A stretch of DNA of 64,000 bases from Curtobacterium sp. UNCCL20 (GTDB lineage Bacteria > Actinomycetota > Actinomycetes > Actinomycetales > Microbacteriaceae), in the NCBI RefSeq assembly GCF_900101675.1, contig NZ_FNKG01000001.1, positions 1,595,378-1,659,377 of the forward strand. Direction: 5' to 3'. The translations under genes and the position numbers were made by a program. Shown piece after piece: positions 47,268 through 54,869 of the stretch (its first letter is position 1; the number at the start of each line of letters is the position of its first letter). Below the pieces are notes generated by a model. That model searched no databases. It was not told where the DNA came from and saw only the letters and a list, made by a program, of their open reading frames with translations.

Positions 47268-48856
47268 GCGCGGAGACGCAGGTCGTGCCGGTCGCGTCCG
47301 CCCCGTCCAGCGCGGACACGGCCTGGAGGCACGGTGCGCGTCCGCCCCGCCTCGTCGCCCACCGCGGTGCGCCGCGGGTCCGGCGCGAGAACACACTGCC
47401 CGCCGTCGCGGTCGCCGAGGCACTCGGCGCGGAGACGATCGAGGTCGACGTCCGGCGCACCGCCGACGGCGTCGCGGTCTTGCTCCACGACGAGACCCTC
47501 GGACGGCTGTGGGGCGACGCCCGCCGGGTGTCCGACGTCGCCTGGTGCGACGTCGCCCGACTCGGGAACGGCCTCGACCGGATCCCGCGCCTCGACGCGG
47601 CGCTCGAACGGCTCGACGGCTGCCGGTCGGCACTCCTCATCGACCTGACCGACCCCGAGGACGCGATCGTCGCCGCCCGGACCGTCGCCGGGTTCCACGG
47701 CTCGACGGCCGTCGCCTGGTGCGGTGCGCCGGTCGCGATGGCCGCGGTGCGGTCCGAGCTGCCGGACGCGGACGTCTGGCTCGCGTGGGAGTCGCTCGAC
47801 CCCCCGACCGCCGCCGACCTCGTCGACCTGAGCCCGTCGACGCTCAACCTGGACATCGCGTTTCTCACCCCGCGCACCGTCGAGGCCGCGCACGCCCTCG
47901 GGCTGCAGGTCGCCGTGTGGACCGTGGACGCCGGCGAACCCGCCGTCTGGGCGGCCCGGCTCGGCGTCGACTCGATCACCACGAACGACGTCGCCGCGGT
48001 CCACGCCGCACTCGCCGCCGCCGAGCGCGACGGGTGGCCCGAGCGCGACCGGGAGCCGACCGAGACCGAGGTCGCCTCGCGCGCGCAGGCCCTGGCGCAC
48101 CGCATCGCCCACGAGGTGATCGCCTTCACCCGCGAGCACCCGGTCAGCGAGGTCACCACCAAGGCGCACCCGGCGGACCTCGTCACGGACGTCGACCGGC
48201 TCGTCGAGCAGCACGTCCGCTCACGGGTCCGGATGGTGTTCCCGACGCACGGGTTCACCGGCGAGGAGTACGGGGACGCACCCGGCGACCGGCACCGCTG
48301 GTACCTCGACCCCGTCGACGGCACGACGAACCTGGCGAACGGCGTGCCGTGGACCTCGGTGTCACTCTGCCTCACGCGCGGCGGCCGGCCCCTCGTCGGC
48401 GTCGTCGCGGACCCCTGGCGCGGTGAGGTGCTCGAGGCACGCCGCGGCCGGGGCGCGACGCTCCGGGACCGAGCACTCCAGCTCGACGACGCGCCCCGGC
48501 CGCTCGCCGGCGCCGTCGTCGGCACCGAGCTCGACGGACACCGGCCGTGGCCCGGCTTCGGGGCGTTCCTCGACGCGCTGGCGGACCGATCCTGCACGCT
48601 GCGGGTGCAGGGCTCCGGCACGCTGACGATCGCGCAGGTCGCGGCCGGACGGGGGATCGGCGGCTGCGTGTCGGCGTTCAACCCGGTCGACCACGGTGCG
48701 GCCGTGCTGCTCGTCCACGAGGCCGGGGGCATCGTGCTCACCCGCACCGGGCCGGTGGAGGGTTTCCCGCCGGTGGGGGAGCCGTTCCTCGTGGCGCACC
48801 CGGGTGCCGCCGACGAGCTGCACGCGGTGTGGACGGCGGCGCTCGCCGCGGGTTGA
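47264..48856 (+). CDS. Fused glycerophosphodiester phosphodiesterase and inositol monophosphatase
   Basis: 530 residues, ATG overlapping the ATPase stop. Residues ~28-250 are a GDPD domain: His33-Arg34 in VAHRG, ENT at 42-44, Glu60 and Asp62 in IEVDV, His75 in LLHDETL, and VAVWTVDAGEP with GVDSITTND near its end. Residues ~270-530 are an inositol-monophosphatase domain: TKAHPADLVTDVDR, GEE with Glu334-335, DPVDGTTN at 349-356 and PVDHGAA with Asp476 as the last metal ligand. All expected metal ligands are present. One chain could split a glycerophosphodiester such as glycerophosphoinositol and then remove the phosphate. No signal peptide is seen, so it acts after uptake. Confidence 0.93.
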   Translation: MSAETQVVPVASAPSSADTAWRHGARPPRLVAHRGAPRVRRENTLPAVAVAEALGAETIEVDVRRTADGVAVLLHDETLGRLWGDARRVSDVAWCDVARLGNGLDRIPRLDAALERLDGCRSALLIDLTDPEDAIVAARTVAGFHGSTAVAWCGAPVAMAAVRSELPDADVWLAWESLDPPTAADLVDLSPSTLNLDIAFLTPRTVEAAHALGLQVAVWTVDAGEPAVWAARLGVDSITTNDVAAVHAALAAAERDGWPERDREPTETEVASRAQALAHRIAHEVIAFTREHPVSEVTTKAHPADLVTDVDRLVEQHVRSRVRMVFPTHGFTGEEYGDAPGDRHRWYLDPVDGTTNLANGVPWTSVSLCLTRGGRPLVGVVADPWRGEVLEARRGRGATLRDRALQLDDAPRPLAGAVVGTELDGHRPWPGFGAFLDALADRSCTLRVQGSGTLTIAQVAAGRGIGGCVSAFNPVDHGAAVLLVHEAGGIVLTRTGPVEGFPPVGEPFLVAHPGAADELHAVWTAALAAG

Positions 48857-48870
48857 GCGCCGCCGCGGGA

Positions 48871-48912
48871 GGACGGGAGGCGCGTGGCGGGGTCGCCACG
48901 CGCCTCCCGTCC
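48871..48912. terminator. CTGGAGGC-family palindrome, full hairpin
   Basis: Perfect 19-bp inverted repeat (48871-48889 with 48894-48912, loop GGGT), 14 bases after the operon's last stop. It sits between convergent units and could terminate both. Confidence 0.65.
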
Positions 48913-48934
48913 GTCCGGTGGGGGCGCGCGTCCG

Positions 48935-49339
48935 TCAGGCCTGTGCGATCCGCACCGTGTTGCCCGCGGGGTCGCGGACGGCCGCGTCGCGGACGCCCCA
49001 GAACTGGTCGGTGGGTTCCTGCAGGACCTCGGCGTTGGGGCTCGCCGCGATGCGCCCGAAGGTCGCGTCGAGGTCCCCGACCCGGAGCTGGAGCATCGAC
49101 AGGCTGCCCTTCGCGAGGAGCGCGGCGATCGCGTCGCCGTCCTCCTGCGAGCGGCCCGCGTGCGGTTCGGACAGGACGAGCTCGAGGTCCGGGTGGTCCT
49201 CGCTCGCCAGGGTCACCCAGCGGAACCCGCCGTTCTCGACGGTGTTGCGGACGGTGAAGCCGAGCACGTCCCCGTAGAAGGCGACGGCGGCGTCGATGTC
49301 GTCGGCGAGCACGTGCACGCCACTGATCTGGATCGTCAT
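48935..49339 (-). CDS. VOC/glyoxalase family protein
   Basis: 134 residues forming one VOC module pair: QISGVHVLADDIDAAVAFYGDVLGFTV, then LSMLQLRVGDLDATF and a C-terminal RDAAVRDPAGNTVRIAQ. A metal-site histidine is at VHVL and others are less clear. It may be a dioxygenase-like, lyase-like or antibiotic-binding protein. It lies 10 bases behind the AraC-type regulator and is probably co-transcribed with and controlled by it. Confidence 0.88.
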   Translation of the reverse strand: MTIQISGVHVLADDIDAAVAFYGDVLGFTVRNTVENGGFRWVTLASEDHPDLELVLSEPHAGRSQEDGDAIAALLAKGSLSMLQLRVGDLDATFGRIAASPNAEVLQEPTDQFWGVRDAAVRDPAGNTVRIAQA

Positions 49340-49349
49340 GGCAGCGACA

Positions 49350-49799
49350 CTAGGACGGCGCGTCGGCCTCGCGCTTCTCCGATACTGCTCGACCCGGACG
49401 GACGGCTGCAGCGGGCCGGGTGAGCACCATCGTGTGACAGCTCCAGATGCCGGCGAGGTCGTCGTGGTCGGCGACGCGGTACTCCGACGGCGTCATCCCG
49501 ACCAGCTCGGTGAACCGCGATGAGAACGACCCGAGACTCGTGGCACCGACGGCCATGCAGACCTCGGTCACGCTGAGGTCGGTGCTCCGGAACAGCGCCT
49601 GTGCCCGCTCGATCCGCCGCGTCATCAGGTAGGCGTACGGGGTCTCGCCGTACGCGGCGCGGAACCGGCGGCTGAAGTGCGCCGTCGACATGAACGCGGC
49701 GGCCGCGAGGGACGGCACGTCGAGCGGCTCGGCGTACGCGCGGTCCATCCGGCTGCGGGCACGGCGCAGTCGTCGGAGCTCGTCGAGGTCGGTCGTCAC
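49350..49799 (-). CDS. Short AraC-type transcriptional regulator
   Basis: 149 residues from GTG 49799. The two helix-turn-helix motifs come first (DVPSLAAAAFMSTAHFSRRFRAAYGETPYAYLMTRRIERAQALF and LSVTEVCMAVGATSLGSFSSRFTELVGMTPSEYR), followed by a ~45-residue tail of unknown role. No ligand domain precedes them. CAGGAT lies 6 bases before the GTG, so the mRNA is probably leaderless. It likely controls the VOC gene behind it. Confidence 0.88.
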   Translation of the reverse strand: MTTDLDELRRLRRARSRMDRAYAEPLDVPSLAAAAFMSTAHFSRRFRAAYGETPYAYLMTRRIERAQALFRSTDLSVTEVCMAVGATSLGSFSSRFTELVGMTPSEYRVADHDDLAGIWSCHTMVLTRPAAAVRPGRAVSEKREADAPS

Positions 49800-49805
49800 G
49801 CTGCC

Positions 49806-49811
49806 ATCCTG
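49806..49811 (-). promoter_or_regulatory. -10 element of a leaderless promoter
   Basis: CAGGAT on the minus strand, 6-base spacer, GTG at 49799. Confidence 0.45.
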
Positions 49812-49870
49812 CCCCGGGCGCTCTCGGGTGACTCTGTGCGGGCGCTCAGTCAGCGGTCGTCGGCGCTCCC

Positions 49871-49876
49871 TAGGGT
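49871..49876 (+). promoter_or_regulatory. -10 element of the Gln-rich protein gene
   Basis: TAGGGT, about 55 bases before ATG 49931; the leader ends in GAAGGAGCACGACC, a strong ribosome site. Confidence 0.45.
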
Positions 49877-49930
49877 GGCAGTCCACGGTCCGCCCGTCCG
49901 GGCGGTCCGCGCACCCGAAGGAGCACGACC

Positions 49931-50785
49931 ATGGGATTCCTCGACCGCCTGCTCGGACGTCCGGATCGCGACCGCGGGGCCGCCGGGCAGAACCAGTGGG
50001 GGCAGCCGCAGCAGCCCCAGTCGCCGCAGCAGCAGGGGTACCAGTACGGCCAGCAGTCGTACCACCAGCCCGCGCAGGCTCCTGCTCCCGGGTACGGAGC
50101 GTCGGAGTACGGGGCACCGCAGTACGGCGCACCGCAGTCCGGGGCGCCACAGTGGGGTGCCGGTGCGCCGGCGGGTGGTGCTCCGTCCGACGACGAGCGC
50201 GCGGTCGAGCGGTACCGCTACCTGCTCCGGACGGCACCGCCCGAGCGCATCGAGGAGGTCCACGCCGAGGCGTTCGCGACCCTGACGCCCGAGCAGCGCC
50301 GGATGGTCTACGACGAGTTCACCCGCACCGCCCCCGCCGGTGAGGCCCCGCGCGGTGACGACCCGCGCTCCCTCGCCCAGGCGGCGACCCGCTCCGAGAT
50401 CCGGCAGCCCGGCTTCATGGAGCGCTCGCTCGGCGGGGTCGGCGGCGGCCGCGGTGCCTTCGGTGCCCAGGGTGGCGGCTTCGGGCAGCGGCAGGGCCCG
50501 TCGTTCGGCAGCATGATCGGCGCCTCGATCCTCGGCACCGTGGCCGGGTACGTGATCGGTTCGGCGATCATGAGCGCCTTCCTGCCCGACCCCGGATCGT
50601 TCGATGGCGGTACCGACGCTGCGGGTGACGGTGGTTCGGAGGACACTGGTGGCGACTCCGGTGACGGCGGTGGCTCCGATGGTGGTGCTGCCGACGGCGG
50701 CGGGTTCGACAGTGCGGGCTGGGGCGACGGCGGATCCGACTTCGGCGGTGGCTTCGGCGACTTCGGTGGTGACTTCGACGTGTAG
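49931..50785 (+). CDS. Gln-rich membrane protein with acidic Gly/Asp tail
   Basis: 284 residues. The N-terminal ~80 residues are Gln/Tyr/Pro-rich with SEYGAPQYGAPQSGAPQ repeats. A conserved helical block follows (ERYRYLLRTAPPERIEEVHAEAFATLTPEQRRMVYDEF). One membrane segment (SFGSMIGASILGTVAGYVIGSAIMSAFL) leads to a ~65-residue Gly/Asp/Ser tail ending DFGGDFDV. The helical block is shared by a family of Micrococcales proteins of unknown function, some misnamed as cation ATPases (from memory). It probably acts at the membrane. Confidence 0.8.
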   Translation: MGFLDRLLGRPDRDRGAAGQNQWGQPQQPQSPQQQGYQYGQQSYHQPAQAPAPGYGASEYGAPQYGAPQSGAPQWGAGAPAGGAPSDDERAVERYRYLLRTAPPERIEEVHAEAFATLTPEQRRMVYDEFTRTAPAGEAPRGDDPRSLAQAATRSEIRQPGFMERSLGGVGGGRGAFGAQGGGFGQRQGPSFGSMIGASILGTVAGYVIGSAIMSAFLPDPGSFDGGTDAAGDGGSEDTGGDSGDGGGSDGGAADGGGFDSAGWGDGGSDFGGGFGDFGGDFDV

Positions 50786-50813
50786 CGCGTCATCGCTCTC
50801 ACCGACCTACTGA

Positions 50814-50819
50814 TATGTT
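50814..50819 (+). promoter_or_regulatory. Possible -10 element of the DrrAB-type operon
   Basis: TATGTT (or the overlapping TACTGA at 50808) in the only AT-rich stretch before the ATPase; AAGGGAG precedes ATG 50842. Confidence 0.4.
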
Positions 50820-50841
50820 TCGTGGTCGACAAGGGAGCGCC

Positions 50842-51858
50842 ATGGCCATCATCGAAGCATCCGGGCTGACCAAGACCTACCGGTCGAAGTCCGGTCCGGT
50901 ACACGCCCTCGCCGGGCTCGACCTCTCGGTGCCGCAGGGCACCGTCAAGGCCCTGCTCGGTCCGAACGGCGCCGGCAAGACCACGGTGGTGAAGGTCCTC
51001 ACGACCCTGATCACACCCGACACCGGCACGGCGACGATCAACGGGATCGACGTCGTCGCGGAGCCCCAGGCCACCCGTCGCTCGATCGGGGTGTCCGGGC
51101 AGTACGCCGCGGTCGACGAGAACCTCACCGGGTTCGAGAACCTCGAGATGATCGGGCGGCTCTACCACCTCGGTCACCGGACGGCCCGGCAGCGGGCACG
51201 CGAGCTGATCGACGTGTTCGACCTGTCCGAAGCGGGCGACCGTCCGGTGAAGGGGTTCTCCGGCGGCATGCGTCGGCGGATCGACCTGGCCGGGGCGCTC
51301 GTGATGAACCCCCGCGTGCTGTTCCTCGACGAACCGACCACCGGGCTCGACCCGCGCAGTCGCCTGGCGTTGTGGAGCATCATCGAGGACCTCGTGGCAG
51401 GAGGCACGACGGTGCTCCTCACCACCCAGTACCTCGAGGAAGCGGACCAGCTCGCCGACGACATCGCGGTGATCGACGGCGGGAAGGTCATCGCCGAGGG
51501 CACGTCCGACCACCTGAAGGCCCAGGTCGGCGGCCACCGCGTCGTGGTGACCCTGGTCGACGAGTCCGACGGCGACGCGGCCACCACCGTGCTCCGCCGC
51601 TCCGGGGTCGGCGAGGTCGAGGTCTCCGGCGACGGACGCACCCGGGCCGTCGCGGTCGAGGCCGGCCCGCACGCCCTGCAGCAGGTCCTCGCCGATCTCG
51701 GCGAAGCGGGCATCGAGCTGCACGACGCCGGCATGCGTCGCCCCACCCTCGACGACGTGTTCCTCCGGCTCACCGGGCACGCCGCCACCGATGACGACGA
51801 CCAGGCCGACGGATCGCCGGGGTCCGGGCGTGCGAAGCAGAAGGAGGCGGCACGATGA
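50842..51858 (+). CDS. Daunorubicin-resistance-type ABC exporter ATPase (DrrA family)
   Basis: 338 residues. Walker A is GPNGAGKTT, the signature FSGGMRRRIDLAGAL, Walker B VLFLDEPTTGLDPRSR, and the switch is TTQYLEEADQLAD as in DrrA, where glutamine replaces the usual histidine. The C-terminal domain with GIELHDAGMRRPTLDDVFLRLTG is diagnostic of the DrrA family. It exports a hydrophobic drug or lipid with the permease encoded next (ATGA overlap). It converges on the two-component system genes. Confidence 0.92.
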   Translation: MAIIEASGLTKTYRSKSGPVHALAGLDLSVPQGTVKALLGPNGAGKTTVVKVLTTLITPDTGTATINGIDVVAEPQATRRSIGVSGQYAAVDENLTGFENLEMIGRLYHLGHRTARQRARELIDVFDLSEAGDRPVKGFSGGMRRRIDLAGALVMNPRVLFLDEPTTGLDPRSRLALWSIIEDLVAGGTTVLLTTQYLEEADQLADDIAVIDGGKVIAEGTSDHLKAQVGGHRVVVTLVDESDGDAATTVLRRSGVGEVEVSGDGRTRAVAVEAGPHALQQVLADLGEAGIELHDAGMRRPTLDDVFLRLTGHAATDDDDQADGSPGSGRAKQKEAAR

Positions 51859-52712
51859 CCGCCACGACCACCACCAGCACGGCGCTCGGCCGGCAGCTCC
51901 CCGTCGTCGTCACCTCGCCCGCCGCGGTCTGGTTCGAAGACGGCTGGACCGTCACCAAGCGGAACCTCATCAAGATCAAGCGGTCGCCGGACATGCTCGT
52001 GTTCGCGGTCCTGCAGCCGATCATGTTCGTCCTGCTGTTCAGCCAGGTCTACGGCGGCGCGATCCAGGTGCAGGGTACCGACTACACGCAGTTCCTGATG
52101 GCGGGCATCTTCGCCCAGACCGTCGTCTTCGGGGCGACCTTCTCGGGGTCGGCGATGGCGCAGGACCTCAAGGAGGGGCTGATCGACCGGTTCCGCACAC
52201 TCCCGATGTCGGCGTCCGCGGTGCTCGTCGGGCGGACGAACTCCGACCTCGTGCTCAACGGGATCTCGATGGCGATCATGATGCTCACCGGGCTCGCGGT
52301 CGGGTGGCGGGTGAACTCGTCGCCGGTGGAGTTCCTCGCCGGCGTCGGGCTGCTGCTGCTCTTCAGCTACGCGTTCAGCTGGGTGATGGCCCTGCTCGGG
52401 ATGAGCGTGAAGACGCCCGAGGTGATCAACAACGCCTCGTTCATGATCCTGTTCCCGCTGACCTTCGTCTCGAACGCGTTCGTGCCGAGCGACACCCTGC
52501 CGCTGGTGCTGCGCGTGTTCGCCGAGTGGAACCCGGTGTCGTCGCTCGTGCAGGCGGCGCGCGAACTGTTCGGCAACGTCGGCTCGGCGCCGGTGCCGGA
52601 CATCTGGACGATGCAGCACCCGATCACGACCGTGCTCATCGGGATCGCGGTGATGCTCGTGGTGTTCGTGCCCTGGTCCGTCAACAAGTACATGCGGATC
52701 AGCGCCAAGTAG
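51855..52712 (+). CDS. ABC-2 exporter permease (DrrB family)
   Basis: 285 residues, ATG overlapping the ATPase stop. After a cytoplasmic N terminus (TVTKRNLIKIKRSPDMLVFAVLQPIMFVLLF), six membrane segments follow with DLKEGLIDRFRTLPMSASAVLVGRTNSDLV and FVPSDTLPLVLRVFAEWNPVSSLVQAARELFGN, both typical of DrrB permeases. It works with the ATPase to export a drug or envelope lipid. Confidence 0.92.
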   Translation: MTATTTTSTALGRQLPVVVTSPAAVWFEDGWTVTKRNLIKIKRSPDMLVFAVLQPIMFVLLFSQVYGGAIQVQGTDYTQFLMAGIFAQTVVFGATFSGSAMAQDLKEGLIDRFRTLPMSASAVLVGRTNSDLVLNGISMAIMMLTGLAVGWRVNSSPVEFLAGVGLLLLFSYAFSWVMALLGMSVKTPEVINNASFMILFPLTFVSNAFVPSDTLPLVLRVFAEWNPVSSLVQAARELFGNVGSAPVPDIWTMQHPITTVLIGIAVMLVVFVPWSVNKYMRISAK

Positions 52713-52730
52713 CAGTGGGGGCGTGGGTGC

Positions 52731-53420
52731 TCAGAGCAGTTTCCGCTGGAGCGCCCACGCCGTCAGCTCGTGCCGGTTCGACAGCTGCAGCTTCCGCAGC
52801 ACCTTCGACACGTGGGTCTCGACGGTCTTTACCGAGATGAACAGGTCGGCCGCGACCTCCTTGTACGCGTACCCGCGCGCGATGAGGCGCATGACCTCCT
52901 GCTCCCGGACGGACAAGCGGTCGAGCTCGGTGTCGACCTGGGCCGTCTCCCCGCTCACCGCCCCGAAGGCATCGAGCACGAACCCGGCCAGGCGTGGCGA
53001 GAACACCGCGTCCCCGTCGGCGACGCGTCGGACCGCCTCGGCGACGTCCGACCCCGACGAGCTCTTCGTGATGTAGCCCCGCGCCCCCGCCCGGATGACC
53101 CGGACGACGTCGTCGGCGGCGTCGGACACGCTCAGCGCGAGGAAGCGCGTCTCCGGGTGGTCGGGAGCGGCACGCGTGATCACCTCGGCACCGCCGCCTC
53201 CGGCACCGCCCGGCAGGTGCACGTCGAGGAGCACGACACGGGGAGCGGTCGCGGCGACGAGGGCGACCGCTTCGTCGACCGTCGCGGCCTCACCGACGAC
53301 CTGGAGGCCCGTGGGCAGTCCGGCACGCACGCCGGCTCGGAAGATGGAGTGGTCGTCGACGATGGCGACCGTCAGCGGTGCCGCCTCGGGTCCGGTGGTT
53401 GGTGCGGCGTCGTCGGTCAC
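52731..53420 (-). CDS. NarL/LuxR-type response regulator
   Basis: 229 residues, GTG start overlapping the kinase stop (GTGA). The receiver domain has VDDH at 21-24, the phosphoacceptor Asp66 in VLLDVHLPGG and the lysine in GYITKSS. The C-terminal LuxR helix-turn-helix is LSVREQEVMRLIARGYAYKEVAADLFISVKTVETHVSKVLRKL. It is the partner of the adjacent PspC-type sensor kinase and may control the convergent DrrAB exporter and the divergent PspC gene. Confidence 0.93.
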   Translation of the reverse strand: MTDDAAPTTGPEAAPLTVAIVDDHSIFRAGVRAGLPTGLQVVGEAATVDEAVALVAATAPRVVLLDVHLPGGAGGGGAEVITRAAPDHPETRFLALSVSDAADDVVRVIRAGARGYITKSSSGSDVAEAVRRVADGDAVFSPRLAGFVLDAFGAVSGETAQVDTELDRLSVREQEVMRLIARGYAYKEVAADLFISVKTVETHVSKVLRKLQLSNRHELTAWALQRKLL

Positions 53421-54754
53421 GGGTGCTCCTCGGTGGGACGGTCGGCGGGCGAGGCGGGCGCGGTCGCGGCGGGCGCGGGCGTGGCGGGCGCGGTCGCGGT
53501 GGGCGCGGGCGCGGCGGGCGCTCCCGCCCGGGGTGCGTCGTCCGGCAGTGGCAGGGTGAGCCGGACCTCGGTGCCGGTGCGGCCCGGCCCCGGACCGATG
53601 GTGGCGCGGCCGCCGAGTCGGTGCATCCTGCCGACGATCGACTCGCGCACGCCGTAGCGTCCGTCCGGGATCGCGTCGGCGTCGAACCCCGGCCCGCGGT
53701 CGCCGACGCTGACCTCGACCCGGTCTGCCGCGGTCTCGGCGTACACGCTGATCGTGCCACCGGCGTGGCGTGCGGCGTTGAGCATGGCCTCGCGGGCGGC
53801 GGCGACGATGCCCTCGGGCAGGTCGGACCGGGCCGGGCCGATGGCGATCACCTCGATGCGGACCGGGTACTCGGTCTCGATGTCGGCGGCGGCCGCCCGG
53901 AGCCGCGCACCGAGGTCGCTTCGCGCCTCGGCCTGCTCGGTGAACAGCCACGACCGGAGTTCCCGTTCCTGCGCCCTCGCGAGCCGGGCGGCGTCGGATC
54001 CCGGTTCGGCGCGCTGCTGGATGAGCGCGAGGGTCTGCAGCACCGAGTCGTGCAGGTGCGCGGCGAGTTCGGCGCGCTCGACGTCGCGCACGCGGGCTGC
54101 CCGTTCCTCGGCGAGGTCCCGGACGAGGCGCACGACCCAGGGTGCGACGACGACGGCGACCCCCAGCAGCACAGCCACCGCGGCGGTGAGCACGGTCCAC
54201 ACGTTCGGGCGGCTGCTCGTGGTGAAGAAGAGCAGGATGCCGAGCACGACGAGCACGAGTGCGCCGAGTGCTCGGACGACGAGGCCCGAGGAGCCGGTGG
54301 TCCGGACGTTCCGGAGCGCGTCGAACTGTCGCCAGGCGAGGGCAGCGCCGGTGACCACGACCACGCCCGGCACGACGACCTCCAACGGGACCTCGGCTCC
54401 GAGTCGCGAGGCGACCATCGCGCCTCCGGCCGTCAGCAGCGCGATGCCGAGCAGGATCTCGACGACGGGAGCCCTGTGGGACCGGGTGTCCGGACCGGCC
54501 TCGGTGCCGTCCGCTCCACGGTCCGCCGCGGGCTCGGTCAGGATCGACTTCAGGGGTGCCGCGGTCGCCAGACCCTGGCTCGGGGTCGTCGCCCAGAGCC
54601 ACGCGTAGAGGAGGACCCCGGCGCCCCCGCAGGCCGCGAGCACGACGGCCGCGATCCGCACGACGCCGACGGGCAGCCCGGTGTGCGTGGCGAACCCGCT
54701 GCAGACGCCACCGACGACCCGGAGGGCCGGGCGGGACATCGTGGCGGTCGGCAT
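53417..54754 (-). CDS. PspC-domain sensor histidine kinase
   Basis: 445 residues. The N-terminal PspC domain (LRVVGGVCSGFATHTGLPVGVVRIAAVVLAA) is followed by several membrane segments, a HisKA_3 dimer helix with the phosphorylated His in AAHLHDSVLQTLALIQQ, and an HATPase domain (EAMLNAARHAGG, VGDRGPGFD, GGRATIGPGPGRTGTEVRLTLP). A low-complexity Ala/Pro/Thr tail ends it. PspC kinases of this layout sense envelope stress in actinobacteria (EsrS of Corynebacterium is the example I recall). CAGGAT 6 bases before ATG 54754 implies a leaderless mRNA. Confidence 0.92.
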   Translation of the reverse strand: MPTATMSRPALRVVGGVCSGFATHTGLPVGVVRIAAVVLAACGGAGVLLYAWLWATTPSQGLATAAPLKSILTEPAADRGADGTEAGPDTRSHRAPVVEILLGIALLTAGGAMVASRLGAEVPLEVVVPGVVVVTGAALAWRQFDALRNVRTTGSSGLVVRALGALVLVVLGILLFFTTSSRPNVWTVLTAAVAVLLGVAVVVAPWVVRLVRDLAEERAARVRDVERAELAAHLHDSVLQTLALIQQRAEPGSDAARLARAQERELRSWLFTEQAEARSDLGARLRAAAADIETEYPVRIEVIAIGPARSDLPEGIVAAAREAMLNAARHAGGTISVYAETAADRVEVSVGDRGPGFDADAIPDGRYGVRESIVGRMHRLGGRATIGPGPGRTGTEVRLTLPLPDDAPRAGAPAAPAPTATAPATPAPAATAPASPADRPTEEHP

Positions 54755-54760
54755 GCGGCC

Positions 54761-54766
54761 ATCCTG
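54761..54766 (-). promoter_or_regulatory. -10 element of the kinase promoter
   Basis: CAGGAT on the minus strand, 6-base spacer, ATG at 54754. Confidence 0.45.
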
Positions 54767-54869
54767 ACACCTCGGGGGTGCCCGGAGGCCGGTGCGGGGG
54801 TGGGGATCAGGGACCGGTCAGGGGGAACCCCGATGGTGGCGGGGCAACGGTGCCACGATGCTGGTCGAC

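Noticed and set aside
53300-53316. Half copy of the CTGGAGGC repeat in the response regulator
   Set aside because: It encodes GLQVVGEA, a normal conserved segment of receiver domains, so the match is probably chance.
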